Shown piece after piece: positions 1-8,104 of a stretch of DNA of 64,000 nt. A model generated the notes under the pieces. That model ran no database searches and was not told where the DNA came from. It was given only the letters and a program-made list of their open reading frames with translations. Source of the DNA: Kitasatospora setae KM-6054 (GTDB lineage: Bacteria; Actinomycetota; Actinomycetes; Streptomycetales; Streptomycetaceae); NCBI RefSeq assembly GCF_000269985.1, contig NC_016109.1, forward strand, positions 2,604,001-2,668,000. The letters run 5' to 3'. The translations under genes were made by a program, and so were the position numbers. Numbering within the stretch: position 1 is the stretch's first letter; each line of letters starts with the position of its first letter.

Positions 1-570
1 GGTGGTGATGTAGCCGATCGACGGCTGGTCGTTGGCGATGTTGGTGTACTGCGCGTCGCCGGGCAGCTTCAGGTAGACCTCGTCGATCTGGCTCTCCGGC
101 AGCACGGTGTCGCCGATGCCCCGGGTGCCGCCCCAGTACAGCCGGGCGTACTTGACCGTGGAGCCGTCGATCAGGCCGAGGTCGGCCGAGCTGGCCGAGT
201 AGATGGGGTCGCCGAACGGGCCGATCGAACCCGGGTCGATGTTGACGTACTTCATCTCGTAGTTGTTGTTGATCGGCCGACTGCCCGCCCCGGTGCGGGC
301 CTCCTCGCACGGCGGCTGCGCCGGGTCGACCGGCGGCTTGGTCTCGTCGCAGGTCATCAGCGAGTTGCTGATCCGCGTGATCGAGCCGTGGAACTCGCCG
401 GAGAAGCGGGTCTTGAACGGCAGCGGGTTGGAGGCGACGGTGTTCGCCCGGTGCGTCGTCGTCCTCCCGGAGCCGCGCGCGTCCGCCGCCCCTCCCGTCA
501 CCAGCAGTTGCGCGGCCAGCGTCGCGAGCACGGCACCAGAAATACCGACCCGGCGTGCAGTGGAGCCCAT
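1..570 (-). CDS. Secreted surface/adhesin-like protein, N-terminal part (runs off the left edge)
   Basis: The ATG is at 570 and the frame stays open to the window edge, so about 190 N-terminal residues are visible. Residues 1-31 form a signal peptide: MGSTARR, then a hydrophobic stretch, then an Ala-rich cleavage region. The mature part begins near LPFKTRFSGEFHGSITRISN and then shows a conserved Cys (LMTC). Later YARLYWGG and a repeated Gly/Asp/Pro-rich beta pattern follow. This resembles the N-terminal region of large streptomycete exported proteins that carry DUF11 or isopeptide-type repeats further on; those repeats would lie outside the window. Function is inferred only from this pattern. 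No -10/-35 was confidently seen upstream. Export is well supported; the family assignment is tentative. Confidence 0.65.
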   Translation of the reverse strand, partial: MGSTARRVGISGAVLATLAAQLLVTGGAADARGSGRTTTHRANTVASNPLPFKTRFSGEFHGSITRISNSLMTCDETKPPVDPAQPPCEEARTGAGSRPINNNYEMKYVNIDPGSIGPFGDPIYSASSADLGLIDGSTVKYARLYWGGTRGIGDTVLPESQIDEVYLKLPGDAQYTNIANDQPSIGYITT

Positions 571-643
571 GTCACCCTCTCGTGTTCGATCGTCCGGACA
601 GTCGTCCGCGCCCCATCGAACACAACGGATAGTCACATGGTCG

Positions 644-2911
644 TCACCCTCCGCCATCCGTGGGCGCGCCGCCCACCAGCGCCGGAACGGCCTCCCGCAG
701 CCGCTCCCGCAGCGCCGCCACCGGCACCGGGAGCGCCCGGGCCAGCGTCTCCAGCCCCAGGTACAGCTCGTCGACCCGCCCGGTCGGTGGGCCGGCGGCC
801 AGGAACCGCTCCAGCGCGGCCGCGGCCTCCGCCCCGGCCGGCACCGCCGCGTACGCGAGCACCAGGTCGCCGAGGCTGTGGACGTCGCCCGGACCGACCA
901 GCTCGACCACCCGGGCCAGCAGCTCCGCCCCGCCCGGCAGGCCGAGCGCGCGCAGGACCACGGCCTTCTCGTACGCGCACCAGGAGTCCTCCGGGTCCAG
1001 CCCGACCGCCCGGTCGAGATCGGCCAGCGCCTCCTCGTACCGCCCCAGCAGCCGGAACGCTTCGCCCCGCCCACAGCGCACGGACGCACTCCCCGGCTCC
1101 AGCTCCACCGCCCGGTCGAAGTCCGCCAGCGCCTCCGCGTGGCGGCCGAGCGTCTTGAGCACCGCACCCCGGCACCCGTACGCCCAGGAACCCGCGCGCT
1201 CGGCCGCCACCGCCCGGTCCAGGTCGGCCAGCGCCTCCGGCCGGCGGGCCGCCGCCAGGTGGGCGGAGGCGCGCAGGCGGTGGGCGACGGCTCGGGAGGG
1301 GCGGTCCAGTGCCCCGCCGGCGAGCAGTGCCGTGAGGGCGGCCGGGCCGGGCTCCGGGGTGTCCAAGGCCGCCGACAGCCGTTCGCCCCAGGCCAGTACG
1401 TCCGGCGCGTCGGTGTCCTGGCCCGCCCGGAGCAGCATCCGTACCCAGCGGCGCAGCACCGCGGCGCCCCGCTCGTGGGCGTCCAGGAGTTCGCGCAGGG
1501 CCGGGCCGAGTGCCCGCCCGGGGTCGGCGCACAGCCGGTGGTAGGTCTCCTGGAGCCGGTGGGAGCGCCAGCGCTCGTCCTGCCAGCGCTCCGACTCCCG
1601 TCCGTCGCAGGGGAGTTCGGCGCGCCGGTGGGCGAAGGTCTCGGCGAGCCCGGTGTGCTGGCGCTGCCAGCGGGTGGGCCACTCGGCGCGTTGGCGGCGG
1701 AGCATCGCCGTCCGGACCACCTCGTGGTAGTGCCAGCGGCCGGAGCGCTCGATGACGAACGGCAACGACCGCAGCCAGCCGAAGAGTTCGCGCGCCTCCT
1801 CGTCGTCGACCGCCGCCCGGTACACGTCCTCGTCGAGTTCCTGCGGCAGCGCGCAGGCCAGCGCGGCGGCCCGGCGGGCCGGGTGGGTCTCCCACTTCAG
1901 GAAGCGCTCGACGGCGGTGCCGCTCGGGTCGTCGACGTCGGCCGCGCCGGCCGGGTTGCCCTCGGCGAGGGTGGAGACCAGCAGCGGCAGGCGGCCGGAC
2001 AGCCGCAGGATCTCGGCGGTGACCCGCTCGTCCGTGACGCCCTTGGCGGCCAACAGTTGGCGGGCCTCGCTCTCGGTGAACACCTCCAGCGGCAGGTCGG
2101 TGACCAGGTCCAGCCAGTCGCCCCAGCACTGCGCGTCCAGCCGCCCCTGCCCGGCCAGCACCACCAGCACGTTCGCCGGCAGCTCGCCGTACGCGTCGCT
2201 GACCAGCACGTCCCGCAGCCAGCCGTCGAGCAGCGGGCCGGTGCGCTCGTAGGTGTCGAAGAACAGCACCAGCCAGGCGTGCCGCTGCCCGGCCTCCGCG
2301 AGGTCCCGCAGCAGCACCGGGGTGAGCGCCCGCAGCGGGGAGAGCACCAACTGGGCGTCCTCCGGGCTGCGGAAGCGCGCGCTCAGCAGGCCGCGCAGCT
2401 GCTCCGCCCCGGCGGCGACCTGGTTCGGGTCCAGCGCCCCGGTGAACGGCGCCACGCCCGGGATCATCCCGGCCCCGGCCAGCCCGACCCGGGAGGCCAG
2501 CACGGCGGCGGGCGACGGCCCGCCGGAGCGCTCCTCGCCGGCCGCGCCGGCGTCCGCCTCGTGCCGGCGCTGCCGGTGCGCGGCGAGCAGCCGCTCCAGC
2601 GCCTTCAGCGGCGCGCCCTGCTGGGCGAACTGCCCGGCGATCGACCGCATCGCCTCCACCGGGTCCGCCACCGACTCGTCCACGTACGCGGTGACGGCGC
2701 CCGCCTCGCGCGCGGCGCTCTCCAACTGCCGTACCAGCGTGGACTTCCCCACCCCGCCCGGACCGCGGACGTGGAACAGGAACCGCTCCGGGTCCTGGGC
2801 CGGCTGCCGCAGCACCTCGTTGAACGCCTCCAGTTCGCTGCCGCGCCCGACGAACCCGCTCCGCCGCCGGCGCCGGATCAGCTCCTGCCGCGAGGGCCTG
2901 CGCCCGCTCAC
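644..2911 (-). CDS. STAND-type NTPase with C-terminal TPR repeats
   Basis: This 755-residue protein has a basic N-terminus (about 1-20), then GFVGRGSELEAF and the Walker A motif GPGGVGKST near residue 50. A Walker B-like strand (WLVLFFDTYERTG) follows near 190. The last 250 residues hold TPR-like repeats (PEALADLDRAV, AEALADFDRAVELEPG, EEALADLDRAVGLDPE). STAND ATPases act as signal-gated switches in regulation or immunity; the target here is unknown. The GTG at 2911 is preferred because GGGAGG lies 10 bases upstream; an upstream ATG at 2959 in the same frame lacks a comparable site. The gene diverges from a decayed TIR/NB-ARC gene, which suggests that the two once worked together. It appears intact. 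Confidence 0.75.
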   Translation of the reverse strand: MSGRRPSRQELIRRRRRSGFVGRGSELEAFNEVLRQPAQDPERFLFHVRGPGGVGKSTLVRQLESAAREAGAVTAYVDESVADPVEAMRSIAGQFAQQGAPLKALERLLAAHRQRRHEADAGAAGEERSGGPSPAAVLASRVGLAGAGMIPGVAPFTGALDPNQVAAGAEQLRGLLSARFRSPEDAQLVLSPLRALTPVLLRDLAEAGQRHAWLVLFFDTYERTGPLLDGWLRDVLVSDAYGELPANVLVVLAGQGRLDAQCWGDWLDLVTDLPLEVFTESEARQLLAAKGVTDERVTAEILRLSGRLPLLVSTLAEGNPAGAADVDDPSGTAVERFLKWETHPARRAAALACALPQELDEDVYRAAVDDEEARELFGWLRSLPFVIERSGRWHYHEVVRTAMLRRQRAEWPTRWQRQHTGLAETFAHRRAELPCDGRESERWQDERWRSHRLQETYHRLCADPGRALGPALRELLDAHERGAAVLRRWVRMLLRAGQDTDAPDVLAWGERLSAALDTPEPGPAALTALLAGGALDRPSRAVAHRLRASAHLAAARRPEALADLDRAVAAERAGSWAYGCRGAVLKTLGRHAEALADFDRAVELEPGSASVRCGRGEAFRLLGRYEEALADLDRAVGLDPEDSWCAYEKAVVLRALGLPGGAELLARVVELVGPGDVHSLGDLVLAYAAVPAGAEAAAALERFLAAGPPTGRVDELYLGLETLARALPVPVAALRERLREAVPALVGGAPTDGGG

Positions 2912-3056
2912 CCGTCCCGCCCCTCCCGATCGACCGTCCGACGTACAGTCAAACACCATCTTTCCCACTTGAGTTGACCCGGCGGCAGATGATCCGCAGG
3001 TCGGCCGATGGCCGGCCGACGGCCGGCCGCGGACCAGCCAGGAGACACGGAGCGGC

Positions 3057-4165
3057 ATGGTCGACGAGGGTGGCGCGCGGCGGGTCGACTGCTTCATCAG
3101 CCACGCCGGCGCCGACCGCGCCTGGGCCGAGTGGGTCGGCTGGCAGCTGGTGGAGGCCGGCTACACGGTCGAACTGGACCACTGGGACTGGGCGGTGGGC
3201 GAGAACTTCGTCCGCAAGACGAACGAGGCGCTCGCGCACGGCCGGATGATCGCGCTGTTCTCCGCTGCCTACTTTCGAACCGGACCGGTTCACCGCCGAG
3301 GAGTGGACGGCCGTGCTCGCCGCCCGCGGCCGGATGGTCCCGCTCCGCCTGGACGACGCCCCCGCGCCGCCCTGCTCACCGCCGTCGCCGGACCGCGCCG
3401 CCCCACCAGCCCCCCGCCCTTCCCCGGCGGGCCCGCGCCTCCCGCCGCCGCGTCCCGCCCGCAACTGCCCGGCAGCCGCTCCCCCGGGGTGTGGAACGTC
3501 CCCAACCGGGGCGCCGCCTTCACCGGCCGCGACAACCTGCTGCTCCGCCTCCGCGGCGGCCTCGCCGCCGGCCGGGCCGTCGCCGTCCACGCCCTGCACG
3601 GCCGCCTCAGCGTCGCCCCCGCCACCGCGACCCCCGCCGAGGCCCGGGAGGCCCTCACCGCCGAACTCCGGGCCCACGACCGCTGGCTGCTGGTCTTCGA
3701 CAACACCGAGGACCCGCGCGCCCTCGCCCCCCACCTGCCCGGCGGGACCGGCCACGTCCTGATCACCTCCCGCGTCCCGCACTGGCAGGCCCACGCCGTC
3801 CCGCTCGACGTCGACGTCTTCACACCCGCCGAGTCCACCCCCTACCTGCACCGCCGCGTCCCCACCTCACCCCGGATGAGGCCGCCGCCCTCGCCGAGCG
3901 CCTCGACCACCTCCCGCTCGCCCTCTCCCAGGCCGCCGCCACCCTCGCCAACGGCCTCCCGCTCGCCCGGTACCACCACCTCCTCACCGAGCAGACCAGC
4001 GCCCACAGCCTCGCCGTCCACCTCGCCGGCCTCGGCAACCACCAAGCCGCGCACGACCTCACCCGGGACACCCACGAGCGCCGACGCCACACTCTCGGCG
4101 ACTACCACCCCGACACCCTCATCAGCGCCCACAGCCTCGGCCTCACCGCACCCCCGCCACCCCGG
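3057..4165 (+). pseudogene. Decayed TIR-NB-ARC-TPR protein gene
   Basis: The first 73 codons encode the start of a TIR domain (DCFISHAGADRAWAEWVGWQL, then FVRKTNEALAHGRMIALFSAAYF). At about 3276 the reading frame shifts by one base: the continuation EPDRFTAEEWTAVLAARGRM lies in the next frame. The NB-ARC part (GVWNVPNRGAAFTGRDNLL) then resumes in the original frame. The P-loop segment expected after AVHALHG is missing, and the text jumps to DRWLLVFDNTEDP. Near 3865 another shift moves the homology (LTPDEAAALAERLDHLPLAL) to a third frame. The C-terminal TPR (HERRRHTLGDYHPDTLISAH) is reduced to one unit. Several independent lesions plus loss of Walker A make this a real pseudogene rather than a sequencing error. 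Confidence 0.85.
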
Positions 4166-4185
4166 ACGACGACGCGACCTGACCG

Positions 4186-4614
4186 CTACCGCTCCCCCCG
4201 CCGCCAGGGCTCCGCGAACTCCCGGTAGAAGTGCGGCAGGCTCTCCGCCGGCCCGGCCGCCAGCCGCCGGAAGACCTTGCCGATCGGGTTCCCGACCTGT
4301 CCGCTCGGCAGTTCCACCACCAGCGGGAACCCGTACTCGGCCACCTCCGGCCCGTCCACCGCCCGCCAACTGCCGCCGCCCTGGCGGACCAGCACCTCCC
4401 CCAGGTAGCAGCCGAACCCGAACAGCGTCTCCCCGACCTGCCCGCCGGTGATCCCGTTCTCCCGGAAGTCCTCGATGATCTCGTCGACCACCGCCAGGCT
4501 CCCCACCGAGTAGTCCAGCTCCACGCCGCTCACCCGCGCCGCCGACCCCACGATGTCCGCCGCGAACCGCCCGGCGTTCCCCACCTCCGGCGCGTACCGC
4601 AACCGCAGCTCCAT
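4186..4614 (-). CDS. Hypothetical 142-residue protein
   Basis: The sequence begins MELRLRYAPEVGNAGRF and contains VVDEIIEDFRENG, GETLFGFGCYLGEVLVR and YGFPLVVELPSGQVGNPIGK. It is a compact soluble alpha/beta pattern without signal peptide or membrane segment. The ATG at 4614 is chosen because GGGAGGGG lies about nine bases upstream; an upstream in-frame start at 4638 has no good ribosome site. I do not recognise a named family. The GETLFGFGCYLGEV stretch followed by a conserved-looking Trp resembles small immunity- or accessory-type proteins of actinobacteria, but this is only an impression. It runs tail-to-tail with the decayed TIR/NB-ARC gene and stands alone transcriptionally. Confidence 0.6.
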   Translation of the reverse strand: MELRLRYAPEVGNAGRFAADIVGSAARVSGVELDYSVGSLAVVDEIIEDFRENGITGGQVGETLFGFGCYLGEVLVRQGGGSWRAVDGPEVAEYGFPLVVELPSGQVGNPIGKVFRRLAAGPAESLPHFYREFAEPWRRGER

Positions 4615-4808
4615 CCCCAGCCCCTCCCGACCCCGCACCGATCCGACCCGTTCCCCCTACCCGGATCCGCCGCGAAAACGACCGACCCCGGCCCGAGTAC
4701 GCTACTCGACCCACAACCTGACGGACCGTCGGCTCCCGGTACAGCCACGGCTCTAGACTCTCCGCAGAACCGGCACACCGGCAGGCGGACGCCCCGGGAG
4801 GCGATGGC

Positions 4809-5195
4809 GTGACGCTCAACAGCGAGGTGTGGCAAGGCCACTTCGCGGAGGGCCTGGTCTGGGCGCTGCCTGCGCCGCCGACTTGAACCCCGGCAGGCGG
4901 AGCCTGGACATCGACGGGGTGGACATCCAGCTCTGCTTCCCGGGCAGGTCCGGAACGATGGGGTACCCACTCATCGAGGCGCTGATCAAATCCTGCTGCA
5001 ATCCCACCTACGGGGGCGACAGCTTCTCGTATTCGATTCCGGCACGCTGTCTACTGGGTCGATCTGATGCGCAGGGATCCGGTCGACCCGGCGAAGCAGT
5101 CCCATAAAACGGTGCACGTCCCCAAGGCGAACCTCCTGACAGTGCGGTCCCTCGCCGAGCTCGTCACCGGGCCCACAGCGATTGGTGGTGAATAG
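4809..5195 (+). pseudogene. Broken DUF4365-type protein gene
   Basis: A GTG at 4809 with GGGAGG upstream begins TLNSEVWQGHFAEGLVWAL. A frame change at about 4868 is needed to continue as AADLNPGRRSLDIDGVDIQL, CFPGRSGTMGYPLIEALIKS and FSYSIPA. After 5045 part of the domain is missing. The C-terminal piece YWVDLMRRDPVDPAKQSHKT, VHVPKANLLTVRSLAELV then returns in the first frame and stops at 5195. The order and wording of these blocks match actinobacterial DUF4365 proteins, a nuclease-like fold often found in defence and mobile loci. The core between the second and third blocks is lost, so the product is not expected to be functional. The stop lies one base before the next gene's ATG, so the two were an operon. 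Confidence 0.8.
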
Positions 5196-5196
5196 A

Positions 5197-6339
5197 ATGA
5201 TCACAGGCCTCGGGGATTTCCACTCGTCCCAGGCGTCCGACCCCCGGCGCATCTCCTTGTATCTCACCTCGCGCGGCTGGGTTCCGGCGCCCGAGCCAGG
5301 CGGGACCCTCTGGGTCTCGCACACCGGTGAATTCGAGGTGTTCGTTCCGAAGAGCCCTCGCATGCGAGGGTACGAAACGTACATCCACAATGTGCTGAAC
5401 ACTCTGGCCACTGCCGAGGACCGGAACCTCAAACAGGTCGTCGTCGAGATCTCCCGTTCGGACGCGGACGTCCAGTACGTGCGGACGAGGCCGAGCGGTG
5501 ATTCCGGAACGACTCCGATCGAGGACGGGGTCAGATCCTTCGAGAGCCTCCACCAGTGGATCCTGGCCAACGCCGTGTCGGCGAGCAGCGACCGGCACCG
5601 CCTGGTGCAGCCCTCCCGCAAACCCGCTCAGGCGCTGGACTTCATGCGCACGGTCCGCCTCGGGCCCACGCTCGAAGGCAGCTACGTGATGACGGTCTAC
5701 ATTCCCGTTCCGCCCCTCCTCGGTCAGATGGCCTTGGAATCGGCCGAACTCCCGGAGGCGGAGCAGCCGTTCGGGCGCCGCGTCTCCCGCTGCCTCCACG
5801 ACTCCACCGCACAGGCGGTGGCCGCCGCCGACGAGGTGATCAGCCTGGGGCGCGGGGTGGAGTCCCTCACGAAGCGCGTCGGGTCCGGGGTGAACGCCAA
5901 CCTCTGCGAGGCGCTCGCCGGGCTTTCCGGCGGGACCTCGGAGCCGGTGGACATCGAGTTCTCCTGGGCTCTCTCCCGGCCGGTGGAACCGACCCGCCCC
6001 CTCGTGGTCACGTCCAACCATTCGGCCGTCCTGCGCGAAGCCGCCCAGGAACTGCGGGCGCAGACTCCGGTGGAGGACGTCCGGGTGGTCGGGGCGGTCG
6101 TCCGGCTCCACCGGGAAGGCTCGACGGGGCCGGGCGAAGTGAGCATCGCGGGGATCGTCGCGGACGACCAGAACGACCGGCTCCGCCGCGTGTGGTTCAC
6201 CCTTCCCGAGGAGAGCTACGGCATCGCCACCCAGGCCCACGAGCGCGGGGCGACGGTGTCGGTGACCGGCACGCTCGCCCGGCGGGGCACCCGGCACGTC
6301 CTGCAGAATCCCGGCGATTTCTACGTGCTCCCGGACTGA
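5197..6339 (+). CDS. Hypothetical 380-residue protein downstream of DUF4365 remnant
   Basis: The protein is intact and soluble, starting MITGLGDFHSSQASDPRRIS. The N-terminal 90 residues (YLTSRGWVPAPEPGGTLWVS) look like a small alpha/beta domain. The middle contains VVEISRSDADVQYVRTRPSG, and the C-terminal 100 residues (VRVVGAVVRLHREG, SIAGIVADDQNDRLRRVWF, VSVTGTLARRGTRHVL) look like an OB-fold-type beta barrel. No known catalytic motif was found. The ATG at 5197 follows the stop of the DUF4365 gene by one base, so the pair was translationally coupled; upstream TTG/GTG codons at 5182/5185 are possible alternatives. Partnership with DUF4365 suggests a two-gene conflict or stress module whose first gene has died, but function is unknown. 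Confidence 0.65.
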   Translation: MITGLGDFHSSQASDPRRISLYLTSRGWVPAPEPGGTLWVSHTGEFEVFVPKSPRMRGYETYIHNVLNTLATAEDRNLKQVVVEISRSDADVQYVRTRPSGDSGTTPIEDGVRSFESLHQWILANAVSASSDRHRLVQPSRKPAQALDFMRTVRLGPTLEGSYVMTVYIPVPPLLGQMALESAELPEAEQPFGRRVSRCLHDSTAQAVAAADEVISLGRGVESLTKRVGSGVNANLCEALAGLSGGTSEPVDIEFSWALSRPVEPTRPLVVTSNHSAVLREAAQELRAQTPVEDVRVVGAVVRLHREGSTGPGEVSIAGIVADDQNDRLRRVWFTLPEESYGIATQAHERGATVSVTGTLARRGTRHVLQNPGDFYVLPD

Positions 6340-6363
6340 GACGGCCCGCCCCGCCCACGGGAA

Positions 6364-6410
6364 GAGGCCTCGTCCCCGGCGCGCGTTGTCGCCACCGGGG
6401 GCGGGGCCTC
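6364..6410. terminator. Bidirectional hairpin terminator
   Basis: A 16-base stem with two mismatches (GAGGCCTCGTCCCCGG against CCGGGGGCGGGGCCTC) lies between two convergent genes. It has no long T run, as usual in streptomycetes, and probably ends both transcripts. Confidence 0.7.
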
Positions 6411-6443
6411 TCTCGTGTCCGCGTATGGGCCGCTGACCAGGGA

Positions 6444-7805
6444 CTACAGCACCTGGAGCACCTTGCGCAGCTCGAACGGCGTGACCTCGGAGCGGTACTC
6501 CTCCCACTCCTGGCGCTTGTTGCGCAGGAAGAAGTCGAAGACGTGCTCGCCCAGGGTTTCGGCGACGAGTTCGCTGCGCTGCATGAGGTCGATGGCCTCG
6601 CCGAGGTTCTGGGGCATGGGCTGGATGCCGAGGGCGCGGCGTTCGGCGTCGGTGAGGGCCCAGACGTCGTCGTCGGCGCCGGGGGGGAGTTCGAGGTTGT
6701 CCTCGATGCCCTTGAGGCCGGCGGCGAGGGTGACGGCGTAGGCGAGGTAGGGGTTGCAGCCGGTGTCGAGGGAGCGGACCTCGATGCGGGTGGAGCCCTG
6801 CTTGCCGGGCTTGTACATGGGGACGCGGATGAGGGCGGAGCGGTTGTTGTGGCCCCAGCAGATGTAGGAGGGGGCTTCGCCGCCGGCGCCGGCGGTGCGC
6901 TGGGAGCCGCCCCAGATGCGCTTGTAGGAGTTGACCCACTGGTTGGTGACGGCGGCGGTCTCGGCGGCGTACTTGAGCAGGCCGGCGATGAAGGAGCGGC
7001 CGACCTTGGAGAGCTGGTACTCGGCGCCGGACTCGTGGAACGCGTTGCGGTCGCCCTCGAAGAGGGAGACGTGGGTGTGCATGCCGGAGCCGGGGAAGTG
7101 CGAGAACGGCTTGGGCATGAAGCTGGCGTGGACGCCCTGTTCGAGGGCGACCTCCTTCATGACCAGGCGGAAGGTCATGATGTTGTCGGCGGTGGAGAGC
7201 GCGTCGGCGTAGCGGAGGTCGATCTCCTGCTGGCCGGGGGCGCCCTCGTGGTGGCTGAACTCGACCGAGATGCCCATGGATTCGAGCATGGTGATGGCTT
7301 GGCGGCGGAAGTCGTGGCCGATGCCGCGCGGGGTGTGGTCGAAGTAGCCGGACTGGTCGGCGGGGGTCGGCGGGGTGCCGTCGCCGGGGAGGTCCTTGAG
7401 GAGGAAGAACTCGATCTCGGGGTGGGTGTAGAAGGTGAAGCCGAGGTTGGAGGCCTTCTCCAGGGTGCGCTTGAGGACGTAGCGCGGGTCGGCGTAGGAG
7501 GGGGAGCCGTCGGGCATCAGGATGTCGCAGAACATCCGGGCGGTGCCGGGGTTCTCGGAGCGCCAGGGCAGTATCTGGAAGGTGGTCGGGTCCGGCTTGG
7601 CGATCATGTCGGACTCGTAGACCCGGGCGAAGCCCTCGATCGCCGAGCCGTCGAAGCCGATGCCCTCCTCGAAGGCCTGTTCCAGTTCTGCCGGGGCCAC
7701 CGCCACGGACTTGAGGAACCCGAGCACGTCGGTGAACCACAGCCGGACGAACCGGATGTCACGCTCTTCGAGCGTGCGAAGCACGAACTCCTGCTGCTTG
7801 CCCAT
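6444..7805 (-). CDS. glnA2: Glutamine synthetase-like gamma-glutamylpolyamine synthetase GlnA2
   Basis: This 453-residue type I glutamine synthetase fold enzyme starts MGKQQEFVLRTLEERDIRFV. Family signatures include GFDGSAIEGFARVYESDM (about 49-66), the metal-site strand FYTHPEIEFFLL, and KPFSHFPGSGMHTHVSLFEG. The nucleotide/ammonium region is QWVNSYKRIWGG, APSYICWGHNNRSALIRVP and the C-terminal FDFFLRNKRQEWEEYRSEVT. The sequence follows the GlnA2 subgroup of Streptomyces rather than the major GlnA. GlnA2 of S. coelicolor is known to glutamylate polyamines in polyamine catabolism instead of making glutamine. GAGGTGA lies upstream of the ATG. Expression is probably monocistronic, and the gene diverges from nadE. 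Confidence 0.93.
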   Translation of the reverse strand: MGKQQEFVLRTLEERDIRFVRLWFTDVLGFLKSVAVAPAELEQAFEEGIGFDGSAIEGFARVYESDMIAKPDPTTFQILPWRSENPGTARMFCDILMPDGSPSYADPRYVLKRTLEKASNLGFTFYTHPEIEFFLLKDLPGDGTPPTPADQSGYFDHTPRGIGHDFRRQAITMLESMGISVEFSHHEGAPGQQEIDLRYADALSTADNIMTFRLVMKEVALEQGVHASFMPKPFSHFPGSGMHTHVSLFEGDRNAFHESGAEYQLSKVGRSFIAGLLKYAAETAAVTNQWVNSYKRIWGGSQRTAGAGGEAPSYICWGHNNRSALIRVPMYKPGKQGSTRIEVRSLDTGCNPYLAYAVTLAAGLKGIEDNLELPPGADDDVWALTDAERRALGIQPMPQNLGEAIDLMQRSELVAETLGEHVFDFFLRNKRQEWEEYRSEVTPFELRKVLQVL

Positions 7806-8104
7806 GGGGACAGTCTCACCTCTGCTCTTTACGCCCGTGTTACGCCGCCCGCACCGGCCGGCCCGGCCCGGCGAAGACCTCGCCGGGACCGCGTCGCCAC
7901 CATCATGGCGGATCTTCGGCCGGTTGCCGATCCCTGGCGGCCGCGGGATGGAACGCGGGCCGGAGCGGGCGTCGGGGCGGGGGCCAAACCTGGGACCGGA
8001 CCTGGCGCCGGACCTGGGAGGGAGCTGGGAGGAAACCGGGAGCGGACGGGCCGACAGGGGGACCCCCGCGACATAGCGTCAGTTAGACGATTACACTCGG
8101 GGGC

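Noticed and set aside
263..2977. 904-codon plus-strand frame opposite the STAND NTPase
   Set aside because: Pro/Arg/Gln-rich composition without domains; it is antisense to a well-supported gene.
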